Source: Armatimonadota bacterium (GTDB taxonomy: Bacteria; Sysuimicrobiota; Sysuimicrobiia; Sysuimicrobiales; JACQTN01). Taken from it: a stretch of 6,193 bases of DNA. The translations under genes were made by a program, and so were the position numbers. The notes beneath the pieces were generated by a model that saw only the letters and a program-made list of their open reading frames with translations, did not search any database and was not told where the DNA came from. The stretch is from contig JACQTN010000317.1 in NCBI GenBank assembly GCA_016210785.1, positions 1 through 6,193 on the forward strand, written 5' to 3'. Shown here in pieces: positions 1-5,965 of this stretch; within the stretch, counting starts at the first letter, position 1, and each line of letters starts with the position of its first letter.

Positions 1-25
1 GGGCGAGGAGGGCCGCGGCGTTGGC

Positions 26-214
26 CTACTGGTCCAGGATGCTCCCGCCCTCACCGCTCCCCTTGGGGGTCGAGACCAGGCCCGCCGCGGTCAGTTCGAC
101 GGCGCCTGACCCCGCCTTGACTTCCGCCACCTTGATGGTGTGCTGCCCAATGTCAATGCCGAGGGATGCCCCGCCGGTGAAGCGCGCCAGCAGGTCACGA
201 ACAATGGTGGCCAC
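26..214 (-). pseudogene. pilM: PilM N-terminal fragment, ended by an in-frame amber codon
   Basis: PilM is the cytoplasmic actin-like ATPase of the type IV pilus machine; it binds the N-terminus of PilN at the inner membrane and links the PilN/PilO alignment complex to the assembly ATPases. The visible 62 residues carry the family's opening: a short amphipathic lead (RDLLARF), then LGIDIGQHTIKVAEVK at residues 18-33, which matches the first phosphate-binding strand-loop of the actin/Hsp70 fold (D21, G23, K28). The start is GTG at 214-212, with GAAGG at 221-225 six bases upstream; no ATG lies in frame. It begins 16 bp after the PilV-like gene, so it is probably in the same transcript. PilM is normally about 350 residues, but TAG at 26-28 stops it after 62. 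Beyond the stop the same frame reads ANAAALLA to the window edge, as an intact PilM helix would. It could be a true nonsense mutation, a sequence error or readthrough. The family call is secure; pseudogene status is not. Confidence 0.72.
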
Positions 215-230
215 GGGGCACCTTCATGAA

Positions 231-632
231 TCAGTTATTCACAATCAGCGTGGAGTAATTGATGGACTTGGACACCGCGGCATCCGTCCAGCTCACCCCG
301 ACCACCACCTTCTTGAGGCGCGCGCTGCTCTCACAGGGCGAGGTGGCATCACCGGAACAATCGGTGATGGTGACGGTACGGGCGTAGGTGTTCACACCAT
401 CGGAGACGGTATCGTTGGGGAAGTTTGCCGACGTGACACTGGCATAGGCCTTCGAGAACACTTCCTCCATGCGCTGCTGCGCCGCCAGCACGGCGAAGGT
501 GGTGCTCCGGCCGATCAGAGCCCCCTTGGATGCCGCGGGGTAGTAGCTCGCGATGGCGACGACGACCACGCCGAAGACCGCGGCGGCGACCAGAATCTCG
601 ACCATTGTCAGGCCCCGCTGGTCGTGTTTCAT
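231..632 (-). CDS. PilV-like minor type IV prepilin
   Basis: A 133-residue prepilin, probably a minor pilin that primes or joins the pilus. The N-terminus is MKHDQRG followed by LTMVEILVAAAVF: a short basic leader, Gly at -1 (G7), Glu at +5 (E12), then a hydrophobic helix to about residue 32. This is the canonical class III signal cut and N-methylated by PilD. The helix continues as an amphipathic segment (AQQRMEEVFSKAYASV), followed by a small beta domain with Cys92 and Cys100, which could form a disulfide, and a C-terminal VVVGVSWTD strand typical of PilV-type proteins. ATG at 632-630 is chosen because it overlaps the TGA of the upstream pseudopilin gene (ATGA) and gives a normal six-residue leader before the cleavage Gly. 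A GTG two codons upstream (638) is possible but less likely. It is followed after 16 bp by pilM. Whether it is strictly PilV or another minor pilin cannot be settled here. Confidence 0.85.
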   Translation of the reverse strand: MKHDQRGLTMVEILVAAAVFGVVVVAIASYYPAASKGALIGRSTTFAVLAAQQRMEEVFSKAYASVTSANFPNDTVSDGVNTYARTVTITDCSGDATSPCESSARLKKVVVGVSWTDAAVSKSINYSTLIVNN

Positions 633-1141
633 GGACACCCCGTGGCTCTACCATCATAGATCGTGAGCCGGCCCGTCACCGAAGCCACCAGGACGCTCAG
701 GGTGTTCCCCGCGTTATCCGTGACGCAGATGCACCCGAAGTAGGTGGTGCTGTCGCCGGACGCGGTGCAGGTCGGCGACGACGTCCCCGGGGTCGGGCTT
801 CCGCTGGAGTTGAAACTCACCGTGCTGGAGGTGAACGTCGAGGTGACGGTGACGCCGGACGGAATGGACACCGTCTTCTCGGTGCTGCCTCCGACCTTCA
901 CATCGTAGGAGGAGGAGGACAGGACGACCTGGGCGGTAGTCTCCTTGGCTGACGCCCACCGCTGGGCCAACCGAAGGTCGCCGACCAGATTCCGGGCTGT
1001 CGTCCTCAAATCCAGGAGCGCTCTATACCCGGTGAGACCGGGGAGGACGACAAGGGTCAGGAGTGCAATGATGGCCGCGGCCACCAGCAAATCCGGCAGC
1101 CCGTATGCCCCTCGCTCACCGGGTCGGCATCTTATCGCCAT
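629..1141 (-). CDS. FimT/GspH-like minor pseudopilin
   Basis: A 170-residue pseudopilin of the FimT/GspH kind, expected at the pilus tip or as a priming subunit. Residues 1-12 form a basic leader (MAIRCRPGERGA). LPDLLVAAAIIALLTLVVLPGL (split here as LPDLLVAAAII and ALLTLVVLPGL, 15-36) is the transmembrane helix, followed by the amphipathic run RTTARNLVGDLRLAQRWA. The C-terminal domain has the GspH signature: a TVSFNSSGSP segment at 107-116 and a final strand with VTGRLTIYD near 155-163. The region 98-133 is extremely rich in Ser/Thr, and there are Cys at 125, 137, 139 and 169. The cleavage motif is unusual: aligned on the helix, Ala12 replaces Gly at -1 and Asp17 replaces Glu at +5. ATG at 1141 is chosen because it gives a leader of normal length and lies just below a strong -10 pair; the frame stays open upstream to 1273 but is not pilin-like. 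The gene ends overlapping the next start (ATGA). Confidence 0.83.
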   Translation of the reverse strand: MAIRCRPGERGAYGLPDLLVAAAIIALLTLVVLPGLTGYRALLDLRTTARNLVGDLRLAQRWASAKETTAQVVLSSSSYDVKVGGSTEKTVSIPSGVTVTSTFTSSTVSFNSSGSPTPGTSSPTCTASGDSTTYFGCICVTDNAGNTLSVLVASVTGRLTIYDGRATGCP

Positions 1142-1269
1142 CAACCCTTTATTATACACGCCACTATTATACACCCCTGCGCACGCGTCCCGTGATGTCG
1201 CCTCCGCGCGCTCCTCCAGGACCCTGCTCTTCGTGCTGCGCCTCCGCGTGCCATGAGCGTCGCGCCTCC
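1142..1269 (-). other. Spacer between the glycosyltransferase cassette and the minor pilin genes
   Basis: This is 128 bp of non-coding sequence after the TGA of the second glycosyltransferase. It holds the tandem TATAAT promoter candidate at its gene-proximal end. I found no convincing intrinsic terminator: the only symmetrical element is a short CAGGGTCCTG palindrome around 1218-1227, without a T tract. The frame of the pseudopilin gene runs open through the spacer to 1273, but the extra residues are Arg-rich and contain no signal-like or domain-like sequence, so I treat them as non-coding. Confidence 0.6.
1145..1174 (-). promoter_or_regulatory. Tandem TATAAT promoter candidate for the pilin-pilM operon
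   Basis: Two perfect TATAAT hexamers lie on the minus strand at 1171-1166 and 1156-1151, inside two imperfect 15-bp direct repeats (GTGTATAATA is shared exactly). They stand out sharply from the GC-rich surroundings. The proximal box would start transcripts about 1143-1145, two to four bases above the ATG at 1141, giving an almost leaderless mRNA. The distal box would start near G1159 and give an 18-base leader containing AAGGG at 1149-1145, which is only three bases from the ATG. No TTGACA-like -35 stands at 16-18 bp from either box. The site lies in the only sizeable spacer upstream of the minor pilin genes, which supports a promoter role. Confidence 0.55.
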
Positions 1270-2850
1270 TCACGGCGATCCTGGGGTGGCTGCCGGCTGG
1301 TACCGGCTCTTCAGCCGGTAGATGTCCACTCCCCGGAAATCGACGCGCGAAACGAGGGTAAAGCTCTGTCGGAGCGCCTCATCCAACGCCATCAGCGCAC
1401 GGGGTGGCACGGGCTCTCTCATCACGACCCAGGCGTACGGCACCCGGCGCGCATGGCGGGCGGCCTCCACCCCATCAAACGGGGGCTCCCGGAGGCGCCG
1501 CCGAATGCTCTCCGGCAGCCGCGGACTCCGCAGCCAGGCCTCGGGGGCGAGCTCCCAGACATAGACGACACGCCTGGGCTGACTGCCCTTGAAATAGTGG
1601 AAAAATGGTGTGGCCGCGTGGTGAACCACCAGGACCAGATCCCCGGGAGTGGCGTGGGCGGCCACATGCCGGGCGGCGGCCCGCCAGTCAGTCACGGCCA
1701 GACGCGGATCATAGTAGAAACTGGCCAGGACCGGCGCGCTGTAGGCGGCCATCAGGAGGACCGCGCCGGCCGTGGCCACCCGCGCCGGCACACGAGGGAT
1801 GACGCCGGACAGCCTGGTGATGCCCGCGGACAAGAGGAGGACAAATGCGGGTGCCTGAAACGAGAAGTAGCGCGTGACGAACACCGGCAGCCAGTGCAGC
1901 GCCACCAGGAACGGCACCAGGATGGGGACCGCAAGTATCCACACCAGAAATCCCACCGGTCGGGGCCGCCGCCGTATCTCGCCGAGGCCAGCGGCGAACA
2001 GTCCCACGACCGGCAGCGCGACCAGCAGGTGCGTGAGGGGAGACGCCCGTCCTCCCGCCAGGTAACTGGGCATGTCGAAAAGAGTCCCGCCAAAGCCCAG
2101 GAGGGTCAGCAGGATGAGGAGCGTGTGCTCGTCGACGCCGCCGCGGAAGGCGGGCCAGCCCAGGCCGGAGACGATCTGCTGGACGACCGCGGGCAGCCAG
2201 GGGAGGAGAAGCACGCCCGTCGCGCCCACCGTCAGCAGCCACCGCCGCAACACCCTCCAGGGCTGCCGCGTCCAGGCCAGGTACCCCAGGTGTGCCAGGG
2301 GGAACAACACCCCGAAGTAGTGCGTGTACATGGCCAGCGCGTTGACCACGGCGTACATCGCCCAGTGCCGCCGCCGATCCCCCTCCTCCACGGCCAGCCA
2401 AAACAGATAGCTGCTGCCAAGACCCCATACCGTCAGCAGCGGATACATGCGGGCGTCCTGGCTGGCCATCACGGCAAACGGCGAGAAGGCCGCGAGCCCC
2501 GCTCCCAGCAGACCCTCTCGCTGTCCCAGAACCCGCCTCCCCAGCAGGTACGTCAACCCGACGGCCGTCACCCCGCCGAGCACGGAGAGCAGGCGCACCC
2601 AGCTCTCCCCATTGCCGCCCGCCCGCAGCCACACGTGCAGCAGCACAAAATAGAGGGGGGGATGCGGGTCGAAGGTCCGGATGGTTTCCACGACCTGGGA
2701 CAGGGGAGCGCTCCCGACAAAGACGCTGTAGGCTTCGTCCGTCCAGAAACTCTTGACCCCCAGCCGGATCAGACGGAGCACACACGCCCCGCCCAGGATG
2801 CCGAGCAGGAGCACCCGCAGACGCGTGGTTCCTTCCCCACCCCTGTTCAT
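1270..2850 (-). CDS. GT39/ArnT-like polytopic glycosyltransferase (second paralogue)
   Basis: A 526-residue integral membrane GT-C glycosyltransferase of the PMT/ArnT/RgtA-like group, expected to transfer a sugar from a polyprenyl-phosphate donor to a lipid, glycan or protein acceptor on the outer face of the cytoplasmic membrane. After a first membrane segment (11-30) comes FWTDEAYS at 35-42; D38/E39 is the acidic pair of the first external loop that serves catalysis in this family. Next come PHPPLYF at 62-68, SQDARMY at 130-136 and YTHYFG at 175-180, all GT39/PMT_2 signatures. About ten or more hydrophobic helices run to residue 380, with RYFSF at 327-331. A soluble C-terminal domain (about 381-526) begins near TDWRAAARHV. 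The ATG at 2850 overlaps the TGA of the upstream paralogue (ATGA), and GGAG lies nine bases upstream at 2860-2863. It aligns with that paralogue along its whole length. The donor and acceptor cannot be read from the sequence. Confidence 0.87.
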   Translation of the reverse strand: MNRGGEGTTRLRVLLLGILGGACVLRLIRLGVKSFWTDEAYSVFVGSAPLSQVVETIRTFDPHPPLYFVLLHVWLRAGGNGESWVRLLSVLGGVTAVGLTYLLGRRVLGQREGLLGAGLAAFSPFAVMASQDARMYPLLTVWGLGSSYLFWLAVEEGDRRRHWAMYAVVNALAMYTHYFGVLFPLAHLGYLAWTRQPWRVLRRWLLTVGATGVLLLPWLPAVVQQIVSGLGWPAFRGGVDEHTLLILLTLLGFGGTLFDMPSYLAGGRASPLTHLLVALPVVGLFAAGLGEIRRRPRPVGFLVWILAVPILVPFLVALHWLPVFVTRYFSFQAPAFVLLLSAGITRLSGVIPRVPARVATAGAVLLMAAYSAPVLASFYYDPRLAVTDWRAAARHVAAHATPGDLVLVVHHAATPFFHYFKGSQPRRVVYVWELAPEAWLRSPRLPESIRRRLREPPFDGVEAARHARRVPYAWVVMREPVPPRALMALDEALRQSFTLVSRVDFRGVDIYRLKSRYQPAATPGSP

Positions 2851-4448
2851 CGGCGCTCGCTCCGCGGCGTGGCGAGCCGCTCATAGCGGGTGATCCGGGC
2901 ACCGCCGAAGTCGCGCTCCCTGGTGGCACGATAAGCCGCGCGGAGCAGCGCCTCGAAAGCCAGCAGCGACTGCCGGGGCACCGGGCTGGTCACCACGAGC
3001 CAGGCGGCGGGGTGCCGATCGGCCACACGCCACGCCTCTTCGCGGGTGAAGACGGGTATTTCACGCCCTCCCCCGTCCAGACCCCCGGATTTGCCGGGGG
3101 GAGCCATCTCCAGTCGCCGGAACTCGCTGAGTTTGAGGGTGAACCACTCCTGACGCCCTCGAAAATAGTAGAAAAACGGCGTCGCGGCAAAGTCGGGCAC
3201 GAAGATCAGGACGTCCCGCGGGCCTGCGTTGGCCTGCACGTACGCGGCTGCGCCCCGCCAGTTCGACGCCTGAAAAGCAGGATGGTAATGGTGATTCACC
3301 AGGGCGCCGGTCCAATAGACCATGACCAGCGCGGCCGCGGCGACGCGGACGCGCAAAGTGTCAAAGCGCGGGATCCAGTGGGGCAGCGCCTGAATGCCCG
3401 CGGCCATGAGGAGCGCCAGCGGAGGGACGAGGAAGGAGAAGTAGCGGGCGTCGAATACGGGCACTCCCCACACGGACAGGACAAAGGGAACCCCCAGCGG
3501 CGTGATGAGCCACGCCAGCAGGAAGAGGAGCGCCTCCTTCCGCTCTCGCAGCGTGGCAATGCCAGCCGCGATCAGCGCCACAAACGGGCTGGCCAGGAGG
3601 AGGAGGTCCAGGGAGCTGGCGCCTCCTCCCACAAAGTACCCTGGGAGCCCCGGGAAGCTCCCCCCGTAGGCCAGCATGGTGAACACCCGGGACAAGGCCC
3701 CTTCGTCCGCGGAAGCCCGCCACGGCGGCCAGGCCAGACCCTTGTGGAGTTGCAGCCACAGGACGGGAAGCCACGGGGCAAAGAGGACCGTGGCCAGCGC
3801 CGTCGCCGCCGCCCATGCCCGCCAGATCGCCCGCCGGGCCCCGGTCAACGCCAGGAAGAGTCCGTGGCCGACCACCACCAGGGCACCAAAGTAGTGCGTG
3901 TAAAATGCCAGGGCCGCGCTGACCCCGTAGACCGGCCACCACCACGGTCCCGCCCCGTGCACGGCCTCCCACAAGGAGTAGGCGCAGAGGACCGTCACCA
4001 GCGCCAGCAACGCGTACATCCGCGCCTCCTGGCTGGCCATGACCTGGAAGGGCGCCGCCGCAACCAGCAGCATCCCTAAGACCCCGCCACCCGCGCCGAG
4101 TAGCCGGCGTCCGATCAGATAGGTCACCCCCACGGTGCCCAGGCCAGACAACGCCGAGAGAACTCGGACCCACGTCTCACCGTAGCCGCCGAGGCGGATC
4201 CAGGCGTGCAGCAGGAGGAAGTGCAGCGGCGGGTGGGGGTCGACCTGCCCGACGGTCTTCAGGATCCCGGCCAGAGAGTCGGTGGCGACCGTCACACTGT
4301 ACACTTCGTCAATCCACAGGCTTCTGGAACCCAGGTGGAAGAGCCGGAGGAACGCGGCCAGTGTCAGGATCGACGCCAGCAGCAGCCAGTGCACGCGCCC
4401 AGGCGATTGCGCTCCACCCGTCCAGACGTCGTGGGAGTCCCGGGCCAC
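2847..4448 (-). CDS. GT39/ArnT-like polytopic glycosyltransferase (first paralogue)
   Basis: A 533-residue GT-C membrane glycosyltransferase, paralogue of the gene just downstream, predicted to use a polyprenyl-phosphate sugar. The first membrane segment is about 20-40, followed by LWIDEVYS at 44-51 with catalytic D47/E48, PHPPLHF at 71-77, SQEARMY at 139-145, YTHYFG at 183-188 and RYFSF at 335-339. Helices continue to about 384, then a soluble C-terminal domain starts around SNWRGAAAYV. This domain has a glycine-rich loop (GKSGGLDGGG, about 452-461) absent from the paralogue. The reading frame is open to 4745, but the upstream part overlaps the ligase gene and is Arg/Pro/Cys/Ser-rich. I place the start at GTG 4448-4446: GAGG at 4455-4458 lies six bases upstream, the gap to the ligase stop is 19 bp, and the length then matches the paralogue. 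TTG at 4460 or 4463 is an alternative. An ATGA at the ligase stop opens only a four-codon frame and is not this gene's start. Confidence 0.86.
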   Translation of the reverse strand: MARDSHDVWTGGAQSPGRVHWLLLASILTLAAFLRLFHLGSRSLWIDEVYSVTVATDSLAGILKTVGQVDPHPPLHFLLLHAWIRLGGYGETWVRVLSALSGLGTVGVTYLIGRRLLGAGGGVLGMLLVAAAPFQVMASQEARMYALLALVTVLCAYSLWEAVHGAGPWWWPVYGVSAALAFYTHYFGALVVVGHGLFLALTGARRAIWRAWAAATALATVLFAPWLPVLWLQLHKGLAWPPWRASADEGALSRVFTMLAYGGSFPGLPGYFVGGGASSLDLLLLASPFVALIAAGIATLRERKEALLFLLAWLITPLGVPFVLSVWGVPVFDARYFSFLVPPLALLMAAGIQALPHWIPRFDTLRVRVAAAALVMVYWTGALVNHHYHPAFQASNWRGAAAYVQANAGPRDVLIFVPDFAATPFFYYFRGRQEWFTLKLSEFRRLEMAPPGKSGGLDGGGREIPVFTREEAWRVADRHPAAWLVVTSPVPRQSLLAFEALLRAAYRATRERDFGGARITRYERLATPRSERR

Positions 4449-4467
4449 GACCTGCCTCAACAACGTC

Positions 4468-5877
4468 TCATCGCGCCCCCGGCCGCGGGTCTTGGGGGGG
4501 AACCGGCGGAGGGGCTGCGGGCCGGCCGACCTGACCGGCCACGGCGGCTCCCATGCCCAGCATCGCCCAGAAGATCGGTGAGGTGCCGGACGTGTTGGGC
4601 AGAAACTGCGTCCACAGCAGGAACCCGACGCAACCGGCCGCGGACGTGATCGCGACGGCGCGCCGCTGATCGCTGAGCCCGGGAAGGGCGTGCCACACCG
4701 CGGCGAGGTACGTGAACACCGTCCAGACGAAAGCGGCCAGTCCAATCAGGCCGGTGGTCGTGGCCACCTCCAGGAAGACATTGTGTGTCCTCCTGGACAC
4801 GCCGAGGACGTTGCGATACTGAGGCCCGAGTGTTGACATGTCCATCGAGAACCGGAACAGGTCGGGACCCACCCCGAACAGCGGGCGATCGCGGATGACC
4901 TGCAGGGCCCGACGCCAGACGAGCACTCGCTGCCGGGGACCGATATCCAGGTTCTCGCCGATCCGCTCGGACGGGGGCACAACCCCGGCGGCACCGGACA
5001 CGCCCAGCGGGCTGCGCGGCCAGAAAAATGCCGCTGCCAGAAGCCCCATCAGACTCACCGCCACAACCACACGGCGCATGTCCAGGGTGGTGCGGGTCCG
5101 CAGCAGAAGCCATGCTCCCATGGCCAGAGCGCCGATGCTGGCACCCCATGCTGCCCGGCTATAGGAGACCAGGATGCCGAAGAAGATCGCCGAGATGCTG
5201 ACCCCCGCCAGGCCGACCCCGAGCCAGGACCGTGCCCGCAGGAACACCATCACCGCAAAGGGCAGAGCCATCGCCAGGTAACCGCCAAACGAACCCGGGT
5301 TGCCCAGCGAGCCCACCGGCCTGTCGTTGAGGACCCGGATGATCGGCTCCCTCCCCGTATACTGCAGGAGTCCGTACCCTGCCACCACCGTGGCGGTCGC
5401 GACCAGCAACCCCACCCAGCGGCGCACCAGCCACGGCCGTCCCAACTCCCGTGCGGTCAGCCCGCAGATCGCGAGATAGGCGATCTGGGTGAGCAGACCC
5501 TCCCGCCGCCGGACGTCGCCCAGGAGCGCGATCGTGGGCGCCGCCGACAGGATGGTGGCCACAATCAACGCTCCGGCATAGAACACGAGAGGCCTGGTCA
5601 GGGGCTCTCGCCAGTCCCAGCCGGTCTCGCCGGTCCGCTCCCGGATGAGCCAGGCAGCAAAGGCAAACAGGGCCAGAAGCTGGACCGCCCTGGCCTTCGG
5701 GGCGTCGAAGATGAAGTACGAGCTGGCGGGATCCAGGATGAGCGGGATGACCGCCACGACCATGACGAGGCACAGGCGAAGGATGACCTCTGCACGGTTC
5801 TCCTCTGCCGGCTGCATCTCCGCAGACACCCCCCCGCCTGTTCCTCTTCGGGCACGGGCCTCGAACGCTATGGCCAC
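4468..5877 (-). CDS. O-antigen ligase / Wzy / PglL-type membrane protein (Wzy_C family)
   Basis: A polytopic protein of up to 469 residues from the O-antigen ligase/polymerase superfamily. Members move a glycan from undecaprenyl diphosphate to lipid A-core, to a growing polysaccharide or, in PglL/TfpO enzymes, to Ser/Thr of pilin. Hydrophobic segments start near residue 32. The family core is visible: VGSLGNPGSFGGYLAM around 188-203, SYSRAAWGA at 238-246, then a periplasmic loop with RVLVWRRALQVIRDRPLFGVGPDLF at about 317-341 (here read as two pieces, RVLVWRRALQVIRD and RPLFGVGPDLF) and RTHNVFLEVATTTGLIGL at 363-380. The conserved Arg residues and the THN histidine (H365) are the residues usually implicated in binding the lipid-diphosphate glycan. 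A Pro-rich tail ends the protein. Starts are uncertain: GTG 5877, GTG 5826 or ATG 5817. The first has no clear Shine-Dalgarno, and the second follows an AGGCGGGG run. It lies directly after a pilin-like gene and before two GT39 genes, which favours a pilin glycosylation role, but sequence alone does not separate ligase from polymerase. Confidence 0.83.
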   Translation of the reverse strand: MAIAFEARARRGTGGGVSAEMQPAEENRAEVILRLCLVMVVAVIPLILDPASSYFIFDAPKARAVQLLALFAFAAWLIRERTGETGWDWREPLTRPLVFYAGALIVATILSAAPTIALLGDVRRREGLLTQIAYLAICGLTARELGRPWLVRRWVGLLVATATVVAGYGLLQYTGREPIIRVLNDRPVGSLGNPGSFGGYLAMALPFAVMVFLRARSWLGVGLAGVSISAIFFGILVSYSRAAWGASIGALAMGAWLLLRTRTTLDMRRVVVAVSLMGLLAAAFFWPRSPLGVSGAAGVVPPSERIGENLDIGPRQRVLVWRRALQVIRDRPLFGVGPDLFRFSMDMSTLGPQYRNVLGVSRRTHNVFLEVATTTGLIGLAAFVWTVFTYLAAVWHALPGLSDQRRAVAITSAAGCVGFLLWTQFLPNTSGTSPIFWAMLGMGAAVAGQVGRPAAPPPVPPQDPRPGAR

Positions 5878-5965
5878 GCGCCAGCACAGGCCCTGAAAAT
5901 TCAGTACGGGGAGGGGGACATCGCCTCCTCCCCGGACTGTGGGGCCGGAACGTGCCCGGCGGCGG
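5878..5965 (-). other. Spacer between the pilin-like gene and the ligase gene
   Basis: This is 88 bp without a gene. Just after the pilin TAA there is a small all-GC hairpin (GCCGG / CCGGC, 5944-5960, 7-base loop) with no T tract. It is followed by the larger terminator-like hairpin at 5908-5933. No clear -10 box or strong Shine-Dalgarno is visible ahead of the ligase GTG at 5877, so the ligase may depend on transcription reading through from the pilin gene. Confidence 0.5.
5908..5933 (-). terminator. Terminator-like hairpin downstream of the pilin-like gene
   Basis: On the minus strand GGGGAGG (5933-5927) pairs with CCTCCCC (5914-5908). After one A-C mismatch two more G-C pairs follow, closing a six-base loop (CGATGT). 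The downstream sequence is GTACTGAATTTTC, so the T run is short and displaced by seven bases or so. A strong intrinsic terminator would have the tract immediately after the stem. It may act as a partial terminator or as an mRNA 3'-end stabiliser for the pilin message. Confidence 0.4.

Noticed and set aside
26..28. Genome-wide amber recoding as the explanation of the pilM stop
   Set aside because: No other in-frame TAG occurs in the remaining genes of the window, so a code change has no positive support. It is kept only as a remote possibility.
1142..1273. Upstream extension of the FimT-like protein to 214 residues
   Set aside because: It would put about 56 residues of Arg-rich sequence before the prepilin cleavage site, whereas leaders are usually short, and it runs through the TATAAT repeats.
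1105..2886. A 593-codon open frame on the plus strand
   Set aside because: It is antisense to the second GT39 gene. Its translation is a monotonous Arg/Gln/Pro/His/Gly-rich sequence with no domain, membrane segment or motif, as expected from the mirror of a high-GC gene.
1709..2929. A 406-codon minus-strand frame overlapping the GT39 gene
   Set aside because: It is an Ala/Arg/Gly/Pro-rich out-of-frame shadow of a gene whose own frame carries all conserved GT39 motifs.
3012..4079. A 355-codon open frame on the plus strand
   Set aside because: It is antisense to the first GT39 gene, with the same Arg/Gln/Gly/Pro-rich shadow composition. The minus-strand gene has clear family motifs.
4449..4745. 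N-terminal extension of the first GT39 protein by 99 residues
   Set aside because: The frame is open, but the residues are Arg/Pro/Cys/Ser-rich and overlap the ligase coding sequence. The GTG at 4448 has a well-placed GAGG, and the resulting length matches the paralogue.
5908..5933. The same hairpin as a plus-strand terminator
   Set aside because: On the plus strand the stem is slightly better (a G-U replaces the A-C mismatch), but no plus-strand gene ends nearby and no T run follows.
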